A DNA stretch of 64,000 bases. It comes from Hydrogenophaga sp040372165. Its GTDB lineage: Bacteria > Pseudomonadota > Gammaproteobacteria > Burkholderiales > Burkholderiaceae_C. The DNA is taken from assembly GCF_040372165.1 (NCBI RefSeq), contig NZ_BAABWG010000004.1:248001-312000 (forward strand), written 5' to 3'. Positions within the stretch are counted from its first letter, which is position 1. Every line of letters begins with the position of its first letter. The position numbers and the translations under genes are program-made. Of the stretch, positions 51,526-61,164 are shown one piece after another. The notes under the pieces were generated by a model that was not told the origin of the DNA, searched no databases, and saw only the letters and a list, made by a program, of their open reading frames with translations.

Positions 51526-52770
51526 GTGGAAAGTACTCAGAACACCCCCCAGAAAGAGCCAGAGCTGACCGACGGCGTTCGTGAAGCCCTGAGCGTGAGC
51601 CTTCGCGGTTGCGAAGAGTTGCTTCCACAAGACGACTGGGTGAAGAAACTCCAGAAGTCCGAGCAGACAGGTCAGCCACTGCGAATCAAGCTGGGCCTGG
51701 ACCCGACCGCCCCCGACATTCACATCGGCCATACGGTGGTGCTCAACAAGATGCGCCAGCTCCAGGATCTGGGGCATCAGGTCATTTTCCTGATCGGGGA
51801 CTTCACCAGCCTGATTGGAGACCCGTCAGGTCGCAACAGCACGCGTCCGCCGCTGACGCCGGAGCAGATCAAGGCCAACGCCGAGACGTACTACCGTCAG
51901 GCCAGCCTGATCCTGGACGAGAGCAAGACCGAAATCCGCTACAACAGTGAATGGAGCCTTCCCCTGGGGTCCATGGGCATGATTCAGCTTGCCGCCAAGT
52001 ACACGGTGGCGCGCATGATGGAGCGCAACGATTTCAATGACCGGTTCAAGGCAGGCACCCCCATTTCGGTTCATGAATTCCTGTACCCGTTGATGCAGGG
52101 TTATGACTCGGTGGCGCTCAAGAGTGACCTCGAGCTCGGCGGTACCGATCAGAAATTCAACCTCCTGATGGGGCGCCATCTTCAGCAGGAGTACGGTCAG
52201 GAGCCGCAGTGCATTCTGACCATGCCCCTGCTCGAAGGTCTGGACGGCGTGGACAAGATGTCCAAGTCCAAGAACAACTACATCGGCATCACGGAAGACG
52301 CCAACACCATGTTTGCGAAGGTGTTGTCCATCTCTGACGAGCTGATGTGGCGCTGGTACACCTTGCTGTCCTTCAAGTCCCTGGCGGAGATCGATACGCT
52401 CAAGGCAGAAGTGGCCGGCGGTCGAAACCCCAAAGACGCCAAGGTGATGCTGGCCAAGGAAATCACCACACGCTTTCACGATGCTGCCGCTGCCGAATCG
52501 GCAGAGCAGGACTTCATCAATCGTTCCAAGGGCGGCGTGCCCGACGACATTCCTGAAGTCAGCCTTTCTGGCGCGCCGCTGGGCATTGGCGTGCTGCTCA
52601 AGCAGGCAGGACTGGCGCCTTCCACCAGTGAGGCCAACCGGTTGATCTCCGGTTCCGGTGTGCGAGTCGACGGCAGCGTGGTGAGCGACCGCGGGCTCAA
52701 GCTGGACGCCGGCACCTATGTGGTGCAGGTGGGCAAGCGCCGGTTTGCCCGGGTGACGGTCACGGTCTGA
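51526..52770 (+). CDS. tyrS: tyrosyl-tRNA synthetase
   Basis: The protein has 414 residues from GTG 51526. Class I signatures are DPTAPDIHIGHTVVLNKM (HIGH) and DKMSKSKNNYIGI (KMSKS). VALKSDLELGGTDQKFNLLM lies in the tyrosine pocket. A C-terminal S4-like RNA-binding domain (about 350-414, SEANRLISGSGVRVDG) completes the protein. The length is that of the TyrZ-type subgroup. It is essential for translation. Confidence 0.97.
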   Translation: MESTQNTPQKEPELTDGVREALSVSLRGCEELLPQDDWVKKLQKSEQTGQPLRIKLGLDPTAPDIHIGHTVVLNKMRQLQDLGHQVIFLIGDFTSLIGDPSGRNSTRPPLTPEQIKANAETYYRQASLILDESKTEIRYNSEWSLPLGSMGMIQLAAKYTVARMMERNDFNDRFKAGTPISVHEFLYPLMQGYDSVALKSDLELGGTDQKFNLLMGRHLQQEYGQEPQCILTMPLLEGLDGVDKMSKSKNNYIGITEDANTMFAKVLSISDELMWRWYTLLSFKSLAEIDTLKAEVAGGRNPKDAKVMLAKEITTRFHDAAAAESAEQDFINRSKGGVPDDIPEVSLSGAPLGIGVLLKQAGLAPSTSEANRLISGSGVRVDGSVVSDRGLKLDAGTYVVQVGKRRFARVTVTV

Positions 52771-52789
52771 GGCGCCCCGGCGCCGTGCT

Positions 52790-53923
52790 CTAGCGCAGGA
52801 ACTGCCCGTCGGCGGTCAGCACGGCCAGGTCCACATAGTTCGTTCCGTGGTGGTTGCTGGGGCTGTAGGACAGCTCCATGCCACCGAGGTTGAATTTGCC
52901 CAGCCCTTCCAGGCCCGAGGTGATCGATGCACGGCTGGGCGTGGGGCCGCTGGCCTTGATGGCTTCGATGAGGACTTGCGCATTGGCGTAGCCGTAGAGC
53001 GTGTCGTAATTGATGTCCATCCCGGCGGTTTTCATCGCCGCCTGGTAACGCCTGATCAACGGGGTATTGGAGCGCCAGGGAGACGGCGTCAGGCGCGCCA
53101 CTGCCAGCCCCCGCGCGTCTTTGCCCAGCGCCTTCACGGCCGCCTCTCCCACGGAGAGGGACAGCGTGTAGACATAGCTGCCCCGGGCCGCCTTGTTGGC
53201 CTTGACAAAGGCGACGACGGCTGGCCCGACGGACAGCAGGATGGTCGCGTGTGGTGACTGTCCCGCCATGGCCTCAGCCACAGCGCGCGCATTGGAGCCA
53301 TCCGGGTTGATGGGTTGCGCATCGACCAGGGTGCCACCCTTGGCTTCGATCACCTGCCTGGCCAGAGGGTGCATCTGCTGGCCGAAAGGGTTGTCTTCAT
53401 AGACCACAGCGATGCGCGTGCTCATGACGTTCTTCAGGTTGTCGACAATCTTGACCAGCTCATCCACGTAGCTCGCCTGCGCAGTGAAGAAGTACGGGTG
53501 GAGCTGCTGGCGCAAGGCGGGACTCCCCGTCACGGCGGTGATCATCGGGGTCTTCTGCTCCAGCAGATAGGGCAGTACTGCACCCACTTGTGCCGTGCCG
53601 AAATAGCCAAACAGGGCAACGACATTTCGCTGCTCCACCAGGACCTTTGTGTTGGCCACGGTCTGCTTGGGATCGAAGGCGTCGTCCAGGGTCTCCAGTT
53701 CAATGGGGCGTCCACGGTGACCCCCCTGGCGGTTGAACTCGTCGATGGCAACGGCCGCGGCATCCAGATTGGAGACCGAGATCCGCGCCATCATGCCGGT
53801 CAGCGGCGCACTTCGGCCGACTCTGATGGGCTCTCCGTTGGCAGCGAGTGCCAGCGATGGGGCCGCAATGGCCGTGGTGAGGGTGGCAATGGCCTGGCGC
53901 CGGTTGACTTGCGGGGATCCCAT
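52790..53923 (-). CDS. ABC transporter substrate-binding protein (Leu/Ile/Val type)
   Basis: The protein has 377 residues with N-terminus NRRQAIATLTTAIAAPSLAL, a possible Tat signal. The periplasmic binding fold type I is seen in IRVGRSAPLTGMMARI, NVVALFGYFGTAQVGAVLPY and IAVVYEDNPFGQQMHPLARQ. No permease or ATPase genes are adjacent, so it is an orphan receptor, a common arrangement in Burkholderiales. The ligand is unknown. Confidence 0.88.
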   Translation of the reverse strand: MGSPQVNRRQAIATLTTAIAAPSLALAANGEPIRVGRSAPLTGMMARISVSNLDAAAVAIDEFNRQGGHRGRPIELETLDDAFDPKQTVANTKVLVEQRNVVALFGYFGTAQVGAVLPYLLEQKTPMITAVTGSPALRQQLHPYFFTAQASYVDELVKIVDNLKNVMSTRIAVVYEDNPFGQQMHPLARQVIEAKGGTLVDAQPINPDGSNARAVAEAMAGQSPHATILLSVGPAVVAFVKANKAARGSYVYTLSLSVGEAAVKALGKDARGLAVARLTPSPWRSNTPLIRRYQAAMKTAGMDINYDTLYGYANAQVLIEAIKASGPTPSRASITSGLEGLGKFNLGGMELSYSPSNHHGTNYVDLAVLTADGQFLR

Positions 53924-54036
53924 GGCGTGTCTCCTGTGTACAGTCGTGATGACCGGGAACTTATTTGTTTCGAAATAGAGGTCTTAGTTCCACTGTGCAG
54001 CATAACGAAAAACCATGATGGAGGACAATCTCCGGT

Positions 54037-54978
54037 ATGGACAAAAATCACGCTTGGTTGACTCCAAGACGTCTTCTTTTCGGATCTGTTGTGGCGGCGG
54101 CACTGACCATCGCACTCAAAGCGCTGGCCTGGTACGTCACGGGATCGGTCGGCCTGCTCTCTGACGCCATGGAGTCGTTCGTCAATCTGGCCAGTGCGGT
54201 GTTCGCATTCGTGATGGTCACGATTGCGCAGCAGCCGGCCGATGATGACCATCCCTACGGTCACACCAAAGCGGAGTACTTCTCCAGCGGGTTTGAAGGC
54301 ATCCTCATTCTTGGCGCTGCCGTGGCCATCGGCTGGGCCGCCGTGGGGCGACTGATGGAACCACAGGCCCTTGAAGCTCCTGGTCTTGGCCTGGGTCTGT
54401 CGGTGGTCAGTGGTGTCATCAATGGTGGTCTGGCGCTGCTGATGCTGCGGGCGTCACGTCAGCACAAAGCGGCGGGCGTGGCGGGGGCCGAGGCGGTGGA
54501 GGCCGATGCCCGGCACTTGTTGACCGATGTCTACACCACGGTCGGCGTGGTCATCGCGGTTGGCCTGGTGTATGTCACCGGCTGGCTCTGGCTGGATCCG
54601 CTGGTGGCATTGCTTGTGGCGGCCAACATCTTGCGCGAAGCGGTGCATCTGATTCGTCGGGCGGCTGACGGTTTGATGGACCACGCGCTTGAGCCCGAGC
54701 TGATGGACCAGATCCAGCGTGTCCTGAACGATTTTGTGGACCCGGACCGCCCTGATCTGTTGCGGTTTGACCATCTCACCACGCGCCGGGCGGGCCAGAG
54801 GCGCTTTGTGGACATGCACATGCACATGCCGCCCAACTGGACACTGCGTCGCGCTGCAGCCGTTCGCATCAGCGTGGAGCAGGCACTCATGAGCGAAATC
54901 CCAGGCCTGCGAGCCACCATCCAGCTGTTGCCGGGCGACGTAGAAGCGCATTTCCACGACGACGAGGACCTGAAGTAA
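54037..54978 (+). CDS. cation diffusion facilitator efflux protein
   Basis: This 313-residue CDF protein has about six membrane segments. TM2 has LLSDAMESFVNL and loop DDHPYGHTKAEYFSSGFEG; TM5 has EADARHLLTDVYTTVGVV, giving the HD-D metal site pattern. The C-terminal cytoplasmic domain (about 215-313) has RFVDMHMHMPPNWTL and ends AHFHDDEDLK, with His/Asp possible metal ligands. It is likely to export Zn2+, Fe2+ or related divalent cations in exchange for protons. The next gene, dtd, starts 5 bp after the stop. Confidence 0.9.
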   Translation: MDKNHAWLTPRRLLFGSVVAAALTIALKALAWYVTGSVGLLSDAMESFVNLASAVFAFVMVTIAQQPADDDHPYGHTKAEYFSSGFEGILILGAAVAIGWAAVGRLMEPQALEAPGLGLGLSVVSGVINGGLALLMLRASRQHKAAGVAGAEAVEADARHLLTDVYTTVGVVIAVGLVYVTGWLWLDPLVALLVAANILREAVHLIRRAADGLMDHALEPELMDQIQRVLNDFVDPDRPDLLRFDHLTTRRAGQRRFVDMHMHMPPNWTLRRAAAVRISVEQALMSEIPGLRATIQLLPGDVEAHFHDDEDLK

Positions 54979-54983
54979 ACACC

Positions 54984-55427
54984 ATGCTGGCACTGTTGCA
55001 ACGCGTGAAATCGGCCAAGGTGGTCATCGGCGGAGAAGTCGCCGGGGCGATCGACCAGGGCATTCTTCTGTTTCTGTGTGCTGAGCCGGAGGACACATCG
55101 GTCACTGCCGGGAAGCTGTTGACCAAGGTCTTGCGCATGCGCATCTTCGGGGACGAGCAGGGGAAGATGAATCGCAGTGTGCAGGACGTCGGTGGGGGGC
55201 TGCTGGTGGTGAGCCAGTTCACCCTGGCCGCGGACACCCGCAGTGGCACGCGGCCTGGCTTTAGCCGAGCCGCAGCGCCGGCTCTGGGCGAAGCCCTGTA
55301 CGACGAATTCGTGGCGGCAGCCCGTCTGGCCCATCCTGTCGTGGCCACAGGGCGGTTTGGTGCCGACATGCAAGTAGAGCTCGTCAACGACGGGCCCGTG
55401 ACCATTCCCATGAGCGTGATGGCGTGA
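54984..55427 (+). CDS. dtd: D-aminoacyl-tRNA deacylase
   Basis: The protein has 147 residues: MLALLQRVKSAKVVIGGEVA, then GLLVVSQFTLAADTRSGTRP with the catalytic S-Q-x-T motif, and the NDGPVTIPMSV C-terminal signature including the Gly-Pro pair of the DTD site. It removes D-amino acids from mischarged tRNA. It is co-transcribed with the cation efflux gene. Confidence 0.97.
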   Translation: MLALLQRVKSAKVVIGGEVAGAIDQGILLFLCAEPEDTSVTAGKLLTKVLRMRIFGDEQGKMNRSVQDVGGGLLVVSQFTLAADTRSGTRPGFSRAAAPALGEALYDEFVAAARLAHPVVATGRFGADMQVELVNDGPVTIPMSVMA

Positions 55428-55557
55428 GGTGAGGCGTACAGCGCCGGGCGGCGAGGCTACACTTTCCCGGAATCCACGTTCGAAACCACCGGCTGTCAAG
55501 GATGACACCCGGCGCAGCATCGAAGACGACGACAACACCACCAGCACCAGTTCATTC

Positions 55558-56898
55558 ATGCAGACAGACAGCGACGTCACAGGGACAAGTCACCAGGAGT
55601 GTGACGTGATCATCATCGGCGGCGGACCGGCAGGCGCCACGGCGGCCCCGTATCTGGCGAAGAAGGGCCTCAAGGTGGTGGTTCTGGAAAAAGAGCATCA
55701 CCCCCGCTTTCACATCGGCGAATCCTTGCTGCCAGCGAATTTGCCTCTGTTCGAAGACATGGGAATCGCCGATGAGGTCAGGGCCATCGGAATGTACAAG
55801 CCGGGTGCAGAGTTTCATTCGCCGATGCACGGTCGCTCCGAAGTGTTCCATTTTGCGGATGCATGGGACAAGTCCATGCCATTTGCCTATCAGGTCAAGC
55901 GGGCCGACTTCGATGCCATTCTGGTGCGGAATGCCAGAGACAAAGGCGCGGAGGTGATCGAAGGCTGCAAGGCCACTTCGGTCGAATTTGAAGCCCAGGA
56001 CAAGGTGGTGGTCAAAGCGCAGTGCGACGATGGCGCGACGCGCAGCTGGACAGGGCGTTTTCTCATCGATGCCTCCGGTCGCGACACCTTCCTGGCCAAC
56101 CGGTTTCGGATCAAGCACAAGAACCCCAAGCACAACAGTTCGGCCATTTATGGCCATTTCAAGGGTGCTCGCCGCAGCGAAGGAGACGCGGAAGGCAACA
56201 TCTCCATTTTCTGGTTTGACCACGGCTGGTTCTGGTTCATTCCGCTGGTCAACGGCGAGACCAGCATCGGCATGGTGACATGGCCGTACTTCATGAAAAC
56301 GCGAGGCAAGCGAAGCCTGGAGCAGTTTTTCATGGACGGCATTGCCAGCTGTGCGCCGCTGGCGGAAAGAGTGGCGCAGGCCAGTCTGCTCAACGGCGTG
56401 GAAGCCACGGGCAACTTCTCCTACACCTCCGAACGCAATCACGGCGAAAACTACGTGATGATCGGCGACGCCTTTGCCTTCATTGACCCGGTGTTCTCCT
56501 CGGGTGTGATGCTGGCCATGAAGGGCGGTCTGCTCGCCGCTGATGCAGTGGAGACCATTCTCAAAGAGCCGTCCAGGCGCGCACAGGCCATGGCCGAATT
56601 CGATCGGCAGATGCGGCATGGTCCGAAGGAGTTTTCCTGGTTCATCTACCGGGTCACCAACCCGATCATGCGTGACTTTCTCATGCATCCCAAGAACGTG
56701 TTCCGGGTGAAGGAGGCGTTGTTGTCCGTGCTGGCGGGCGACATCTTTGGCAAGACACCGATCTGGAAATCTGTGCGCCTGTTCAAGCTGCTCTACTACG
56801 TTGCCAACATCACTCAGCCGGTGCGGGCGTACAAGGCATGGAAGAGGCGCCGGTTCAATATCCGGCAGGTGGAGACGCCTGCAGCAGGCCATGCCTGA
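55558..56898 (+). CDS. FAD-dependent halogenase-like protein of aryl-polyene cluster
   Basis: The protein has 446 residues from ATG 55558, although the ribosome-binding site is weak. The FAD loop is CDVIIIGGGPAGATAAPYLA; HHPRFHIGESLLPANLPLFE and the motif WFWFIP (224-229, W-x-W-x-I-P) are the marks of flavin-dependent halogenases and their relatives. VMIGDAFAFIDPVFSSGV is the second FAD motif. The product of the neighbouring genes is likely a brominated or chlorinated aryl polyene, as in xanthomonadin. Close relatives without halogenase activity also carry the W-x-W-x-I-P motif. It overlaps the next gene by 8 bp. A -10-like TACACT lies near 55455. Confidence 0.8.
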   Translation: MQTDSDVTGTSHQECDVIIIGGGPAGATAAPYLAKKGLKVVVLEKEHHPRFHIGESLLPANLPLFEDMGIADEVRAIGMYKPGAEFHSPMHGRSEVFHFADAWDKSMPFAYQVKRADFDAILVRNARDKGAEVIEGCKATSVEFEAQDKVVVKAQCDDGATRSWTGRFLIDASGRDTFLANRFRIKHKNPKHNSSAIYGHFKGARRSEGDAEGNISIFWFDHGWFWFIPLVNGETSIGMVTWPYFMKTRGKRSLEQFFMDGIASCAPLAERVAQASLLNGVEATGNFSYTSERNHGENYVMIGDAFAFIDPVFSSGVMLAMKGGLLAADAVETILKEPSRRAQAMAEFDRQMRHGPKEFSWFIYRVTNPIMRDFLMHPKNVFRVKEALLSVLAGDIFGKTPIWKSVRLFKLLYYVANITQPVRAYKAWKRRRFNIRQVETPAAGHA

Positions 56899-57934
56899 GT
56901 CCATGCAGCTGCATCTGAACGTGTTGGCGCAACCTTCGGCAGACATGGGTGTGCTGGGGGCGTTTGGCGTGGGTGCGCAGGCCAAGGGCTTGCCATCGGC
57001 TTCGACCTTGCCTTGGCAGCATGTTCGTGCGGAAGTACTGGCACAGCAGCGGGCGGGTGCGGTGGAGTGGTGGCAGCTCGATGGCGCAGACGTGCAGGCA
57101 ATGCGGCGTGAGCCCATTGCCGGCGGGCAAGGCAGAGGTGCCATTTGCTGGAGCGAGGCAAACGGGCTCATGTTTGGCGTAGCGGAGTGCCAGGAGTGGA
57201 ACCCCGGCCGCGCCCCGGCCGGCCTCGAGGCTGCCAGCGAGATGGTCTATGAGGCCTTGCTTGGCAGGCTTTCGCGACAATCACCTTCGCTGCGCCTGTG
57301 GAGAGTCTGGAACTACATCCCTGACATCCACGGCGAAGAGGCAGGCCTGGAGCGCTACCGCTGCTTCAACCTGGGCAGGGCCAGGGCAATGCAGCGCTTC
57401 GGTCAACTCAGTGAAGAGGCCATTCCCGCCGCCTGTGCGCTGGGTGTGACTGACGGGCCATTGTCGGTGGCCTTTCTCGCTGGCGAGCAACGACCGCTTC
57501 CGGTCGAAAACCCCAGGCAGGTTCGTGCCTACCGGTACCCATCGGCATACGGCCCCCAGCCGCCCAGTTTTGCACGGGCTTCGCTAGTGACCGTCGGCGA
57601 GCAATTGTGGCTGTTTGTGTCAGGAACGGCCAGCATCGTGGGCCATGAAAGCCTGCATCCAGGTGACGTTTCGGCCCAGTTGCATGAGAGCATGGACAAT
57701 ATTGAGGTATTGCTGCGGGAAGCAGGGAGCAAGGCAGAGAGCGCAGCCTTTAAAGTGGACGATCTGCACTATCGCGTGTACCTGCGCCGTGCTGCGGATC
57801 TGCCGCAGGTTCGAAAAGTGCTCGCAGACAGGCTGGGTTCTGCCAGCTGGGTGGTCTGCCAGGCAGACGTTTGCCGCAAAGAGTTGCTGGTGGAAGTTGA
57901 GGCCGTGGGGCAGTTGCCACTGCTTGTTCAATGA
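56891..57934 (+). CDS. chorismatase (FkbO/Hyg5/XanB2 type)
   Basis: The protein has 347 residues from ATG 56891. LWRVWNYIPDIHGEEAGLER with FNLGRARAMQ, RAYRYPSAYGPQPPSFARAS and LFVSGTASIVGHESLHPGDV are the conserved stretches of the chorismatase family, which splits chorismate into pyruvate and hydroxybenzoates. In Xanthomonas, XanB2 makes the hydroxybenzoate starter for xanthomonadin. The active-site Glu and Gly region is intact as far as I can see. It overlaps the halogenase-like gene by 8 bp and is followed by a MipA-like gene. Confidence 0.87.
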   Translation: MPESMQLHLNVLAQPSADMGVLGAFGVGAQAKGLPSASTLPWQHVRAEVLAQQRAGAVEWWQLDGADVQAMRREPIAGGQGRGAICWSEANGLMFGVAECQEWNPGRAPAGLEAASEMVYEALLGRLSRQSPSLRLWRVWNYIPDIHGEEAGLERYRCFNLGRARAMQRFGQLSEEAIPAACALGVTDGPLSVAFLAGEQRPLPVENPRQVRAYRYPSAYGPQPPSFARASLVTVGEQLWLFVSGTASIVGHESLHPGDVSAQLHESMDNIEVLLREAGSKAESAAFKVDDLHYRVYLRRAADLPQVRKVLADRLGSASWVVCQADVCRKELLVEVEAVGQLPLLVQ

Positions 57935-57945
57935 GGGGAGTTGAT

Positions 57946-58782
57946 TTGAAAAACGCAATCTGGTCGGTCCTGGCAGCGGGATGCCTGCTGTTTTCAGGTG
58001 CGCGTGCTTCAGCGGAAGAGCTTCCGCTGTGGGAGGTCGGTGCCGGCGTGGCTGGTCTGAGCTTTCCCGCCTATCGTGGATCGGACCAGAGCCGCCAGTT
58101 TCTGATGCCGGTGCCGTTCTTCGCCTATCGGGGCGAGTTTCTCAAGGCTGACCGCAATGGTGTCCGTGGTCAGATCTTCAAGACAGAGCACCTGGACATG
58201 ACTGTCTCGGCGGCCTTGTCGCCGCCGGCGTTCAGTGACGATGTGCAAGCGCGGGCGGGCATGGCCGATCTTGAAGCCACGTTTGAAGTGGGTCCGCAGC
58301 TCAACGTCAATCTCTGGAAGTCGGACAACGAGCAGCGCCACCTGCGCCTTCTCTTGCCCGTGCGCAAGGCATACACCCTGGAGCGCTCTCCCCAGGACCT
58401 GGGATGGGTCTTCCATCCCAAGCTCAACCTGGATATCCGGGACGCACCTGGAATGGAGGGCTGGAACCTCGGCCTCCTGGCGGGCCCGCTGTTTGGGGAC
58501 CGGCGACAGCACAGCCATTTCTATTCGGTGGCCTCATCCGAGGCCATTGCCGGGCGACCGGCTTACGCCGCACCAGGCGGCTTCGCGGGCATGCAGTACC
58601 TGGTGGCGGTCTCCAGGCGTTTTCCCCGTTACTGGGTTGGCGGGTTCGTCCGCTACGACAATCTTCGCGGCGCCGCTTTTGAAAACAGTCCGCTGGTGCG
58701 CGACAAGAATTACTGGGCTGCAGGATTTGCCGTGAGCTGGATTCTTGGCCAGTCGTCCCGGAAAGTGGTGGTGGGTGACTGA
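57946..58782 (+). CDS. MipA/OmpV family outer membrane protein
   Basis: The protein has 278 residues if started at TTG 57946, which has AGGGGAG 6 nt upstream; ATG 57931 overlaps the chorismatase stop but has no such site. The signal peptide ends near ARASAEE. The barrel includes YRGSDQSRQFLMPVPFFAYR, FEVGPQLNVNLWK and the ending YWAAGFAVSWILGQSSRKVV. The MipA/OmpV family includes murein-hydrolase scaffolds and porin-like proteins. A place inside a pigment cluster suggests a job in moving or anchoring the pigment. Confidence 0.85.
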   Translation: MKNAIWSVLAAGCLLFSGARASAEELPLWEVGAGVAGLSFPAYRGSDQSRQFLMPVPFFAYRGEFLKADRNGVRGQIFKTEHLDMTVSAALSPPAFSDDVQARAGMADLEATFEVGPQLNVNLWKSDNEQRHLRLLLPVRKAYTLERSPQDLGWVFHPKLNLDIRDAPGMEGWNLGLLAGPLFGDRRQHSHFYSVASSEAIAGRPAYAAPGGFAGMQYLVAVSRRFPRYWVGGFVRYDNLRGAAFENSPLVRDKNYWAAGFAVSWILGQSSRKVVVGD

Positions 58783-59575
58783 CGTGAACGCGTCGCCGTT
58801 GTCCGTCATCCAGCGCGTTCGCGCGTGGGTGGCGATGGCCCTTGGACTGGGCACGCTGGGCGTTTTTTGCGTGCTGTGGTGGCCGGTTGCCGCCGTACTG
58901 GCCGCCGTGATGCCGGAGGCTACCGGGCAGCGCGTGGGGCGCCGTGCATTGCACCTCGGTGCTCGCCTGTACGTGCGGTGGCTCCAGCTCGCATGCGGCT
59001 GCCGCTTTGATTTGCAGGCGTTGACCGGACTGGCACAGGAAGGCCCCATGGTGGTGGCCGCCAATCATCCTTCGCTGCTGGACGCTGTCCTGCTGCTCGC
59101 TTACCTGCCAAATGCGGTGTGTGTCATGAAGACGGCGTTGCAGGACAACTGGCTGTTCGGGCCGGCCGCCCGTCTGGCGGGGTTTGTGCCCAACCGGGAC
59201 GCGCTGGAGATGGTGTTGCGCGGGCGAGAGGTTCTCGATGGCGGCGCGCAGCTGATCATTTTTCCAGAAGGCACACGCACGGTGCAGTCGCCCATGAACA
59301 CGCTGCAGTCGGGAGCGGCAATGATCGCTACCAAGGCCAAGGTGCCGATGCAGGTTCTGACGCTGACGTATTCCTCCCCTTATCTGGGCAAGCACTGGCC
59401 GCTGTTCAGACCGCCCCAGCTACCATTGGTGGTGCGCGCCCGCCGGGTGGCCCGGTTTGCCCCGGCCGAACACGCCCAGGCTTTGACGGCAGCGATGGAG
59501 GCCAGCTTCCAGCAGGCACTGGCTGAACAAGAAGAAACAGATGTGCCGCTGCATGCGACGGCACCGGCAGGATGA
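58775..59575 (+). CDS. lysophospholipid acyltransferase-like protein
   Basis: The protein has about 266 residues; the start is a GTG at 58775 or 58784. It has N-terminal membrane segments (MALGLGTLGVFCVLWWPVAA). The acyltransferase motifs VVAANHPSLLDAVLL (H-x4-D) and LIIFPEGTRTV (F-P-E-G-T-R) are those of PlsC-like enzymes. In aryl-polyene clusters such enzymes are thought to attach the polyene to a glycerol or sugar head group. It overlaps the next gene by 4 bp (ATGA). Confidence 0.85.
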   Translation: MTDVNASPLSVIQRVRAWVAMALGLGTLGVFCVLWWPVAAVLAAVMPEATGQRVGRRALHLGARLYVRWLQLACGCRFDLQALTGLAQEGPMVVAANHPSLLDAVLLLAYLPNAVCVMKTALQDNWLFGPAARLAGFVPNRDALEMVLRGREVLDGGAQLIIFPEGTRTVQSPMNTLQSGAAMIATKAKVPMQVLTLTYSSPYLGKHWPLFRPPQLPLVVRARRVARFAPAEHAQALTAAMEASFQQALAEQEETDVPLHATAPAG

Positions 59576-60339
59576 GTGTGGAACGATCCCAAAGCCACCT
59601 GGTGCTGATTCCCAGCTACAACACAGGCGCAACAGTTTTCGAGACGGTCAAGGCTGCCAGAGCGCAGTGGGCACCGGTCTGGGTGGTGGTCGACGGCAGC
59701 ACGGACGGTACCGCCAGGCAGCTGGAGGCGATGGCCGCCGGGGACCCGGATTTGAGCGTCATGGTGTTGCCGGAGAACCGGGGCAAAGGTGCTGCCGTGC
59801 TCGCCGGTATCGAAGCTGCACAAGCCGAGGGTTTCACGCATGCACTGACCATGGACGCTGACGGGCAACACCCGGCAAAGTTGATTGCCGACTTCATGGC
59901 GGCTTCAGCCGCAGAACCTTCCGCGATGATTCTGGGCAAGCCCGTTTTCGGGCCCGAGGCGCCAGCGCTCAGAGTCAATGGCCGCAAGGTGTCAAACGGC
60001 TGGGCCAATCTTGAGACCCTGTGGATGGGTGTGGGCGATTCACTCTACGGGTTTCGCGTCTACCCGATCGAACCGCTGGCGCGCATCATGCAGTCGCAGT
60101 CGTTCATGCGCCGTTTCGACTTCGACCCGGAAGCCGTGGTGCGGCTGTGCTGGGCTGGCGTCAAGCCGATCAACATGGACGCGCCTGTTCGCTACCTGTC
60201 GGCCGAAGAGGGTGGCGTGTCCCATTTCAATTATTTGCGCGACAACACGCTCCTGACCTGGATGCACACACGCCTCTTTCTGGGGTTTGTGCTGCGCCTG
60301 CCAATGCTGGTATGGCGCCGGATCAGGGCAGCGAGCTGA
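59572..60339 (+). CDS. family 2 glycosyltransferase of pigment cluster
   Basis: This 255-residue GT2 protein has HLVLIPSYNTGATV, WVVVDGSTDGTARQLE, ENRGKGAAVLAGIEAAQAEG and the D-x-D-like ALTMDADGQHPAK. The C-terminus has a short hydrophobic stretch (RLFLGFVLRLPMLVW). It would transfer a sugar or ethanolamine-like group to the pigment lipid, or elongate a head group. Its start overlaps the acyltransferase stop. Confidence 0.88.
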   Translation: MSVERSQSHLVLIPSYNTGATVFETVKAARAQWAPVWVVVDGSTDGTARQLEAMAAGDPDLSVMVLPENRGKGAAVLAGIEAAQAEGFTHALTMDADGQHPAKLIADFMAASAAEPSAMILGKPVFGPEAPALRVNGRKVSNGWANLETLWMGVGDSLYGFRVYPIEPLARIMQSQSFMRRFDFDPEAVVRLCWAGVKPINMDAPVRYLSAEEGGVSHFNYLRDNTLLTWMHTRLFLGFVLRLPMLVWRRIRAAS

Positions 60340-60359
60340 AAAAAGAGAGGAACAGAGCA

Positions 60360-61121
60360 ATGGCAGCAGAGCAGAGAGCGCCGATGGATCACCGCGATGC
60401 GCGGCTGGCGACATACTTCGATGACGAAGAGCAGCGTCTGGCGGTGACCGCCAAAATGTTCAACGAAGGCGCTGTGGGCTATGACACCGCCGAGCGCCTG
60501 ACGGCACTGGGCAGCGGTAGCTGGTACCGGCGTGAAGTGCTCCAGCGATGCGGACTGAAGCCGGGCATGCGCACCCTGGATGTGGCGGCCGGTACGGGGC
60601 TGGTCACGCAGGAAGCCGTGAAAATTGTCGGTGAGGACGGGCAGGTCATTGCGCTGGATCCCTCTCCTGGCATGCTCACGGAGCTGCGCAAGAAGGTCAA
60701 GGTGGAGACCATCGAGGCGTTTGCCGAGTCGATTCCGTTGGATGACAACAACGTTGACTTTCTGTCGATGGGCTACGCCCTGCGGCATGTGTCCGACCTG
60801 GACAAGGTGTTTTCCGAGTACCTGCGTGTTCTCAAGCCGGGCGGGAGCGTTTGCGTGATGGAGATCAGCCGCCCGACCAGTCTGGTGGGACGCTGGCTAC
60901 TCAAGGCACACATTGGCCTGGTTGTGCCTGCGCTGGCCTTTCTGACTGGCAAGCGCTCGCAGGTGGCCAAGCTCTGGGCCTATTACAGCGACACCATCGA
61001 GGCTGCCGTGGACCCGGCGGAGGTGCAGGATGCGCTGCGCCGTGCCGGCTTCGAAGAGGTGGGTTGCCACGTGACCATGGGAATTTTTCGCGAATACGTG
61101 GGTATCAAGCCCCAGGCCTGA
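60360..61121 (+). CDS. SAM-dependent methyltransferase (UbiE-like)
   Basis: The protein has 253 residues from ATG 60360. The SAM loop is TLDVAAGTGLVTQEAVKIVG; DPSPGMLTEL and FLSMGYALRHVSDLDKVFSE are motifs I-III of class I methyltransferases. It is probably the O-methyltransferase that modifies the aryl group of the polyene. GAGAGGAACAG lies just upstream. The frame is open to 60021, but only as a shadow of the glycosyltransferase gene. Confidence 0.87.
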   Translation: MAAEQRAPMDHRDARLATYFDDEEQRLAVTAKMFNEGAVGYDTAERLTALGSGSWYRREVLQRCGLKPGMRTLDVAAGTGLVTQEAVKIVGEDGQVIALDPSPGMLTELRKKVKVETIEAFAESIPLDDNNVDFLSMGYALRHVSDLDKVFSEYLRVLKPGGSVCVMEISRPTSLVGRWLLKAHIGLVVPALAFLTGKRSQVAKLWAYYSDTIEAAVDPAEVQDALRRAGFEEVGCHVTMGIFREYVGIKPQA

Positions 61122-61164
61122 ATCCCGATGACCGGGCCGAGCAACGGCTAAAATCGGTAGTCTT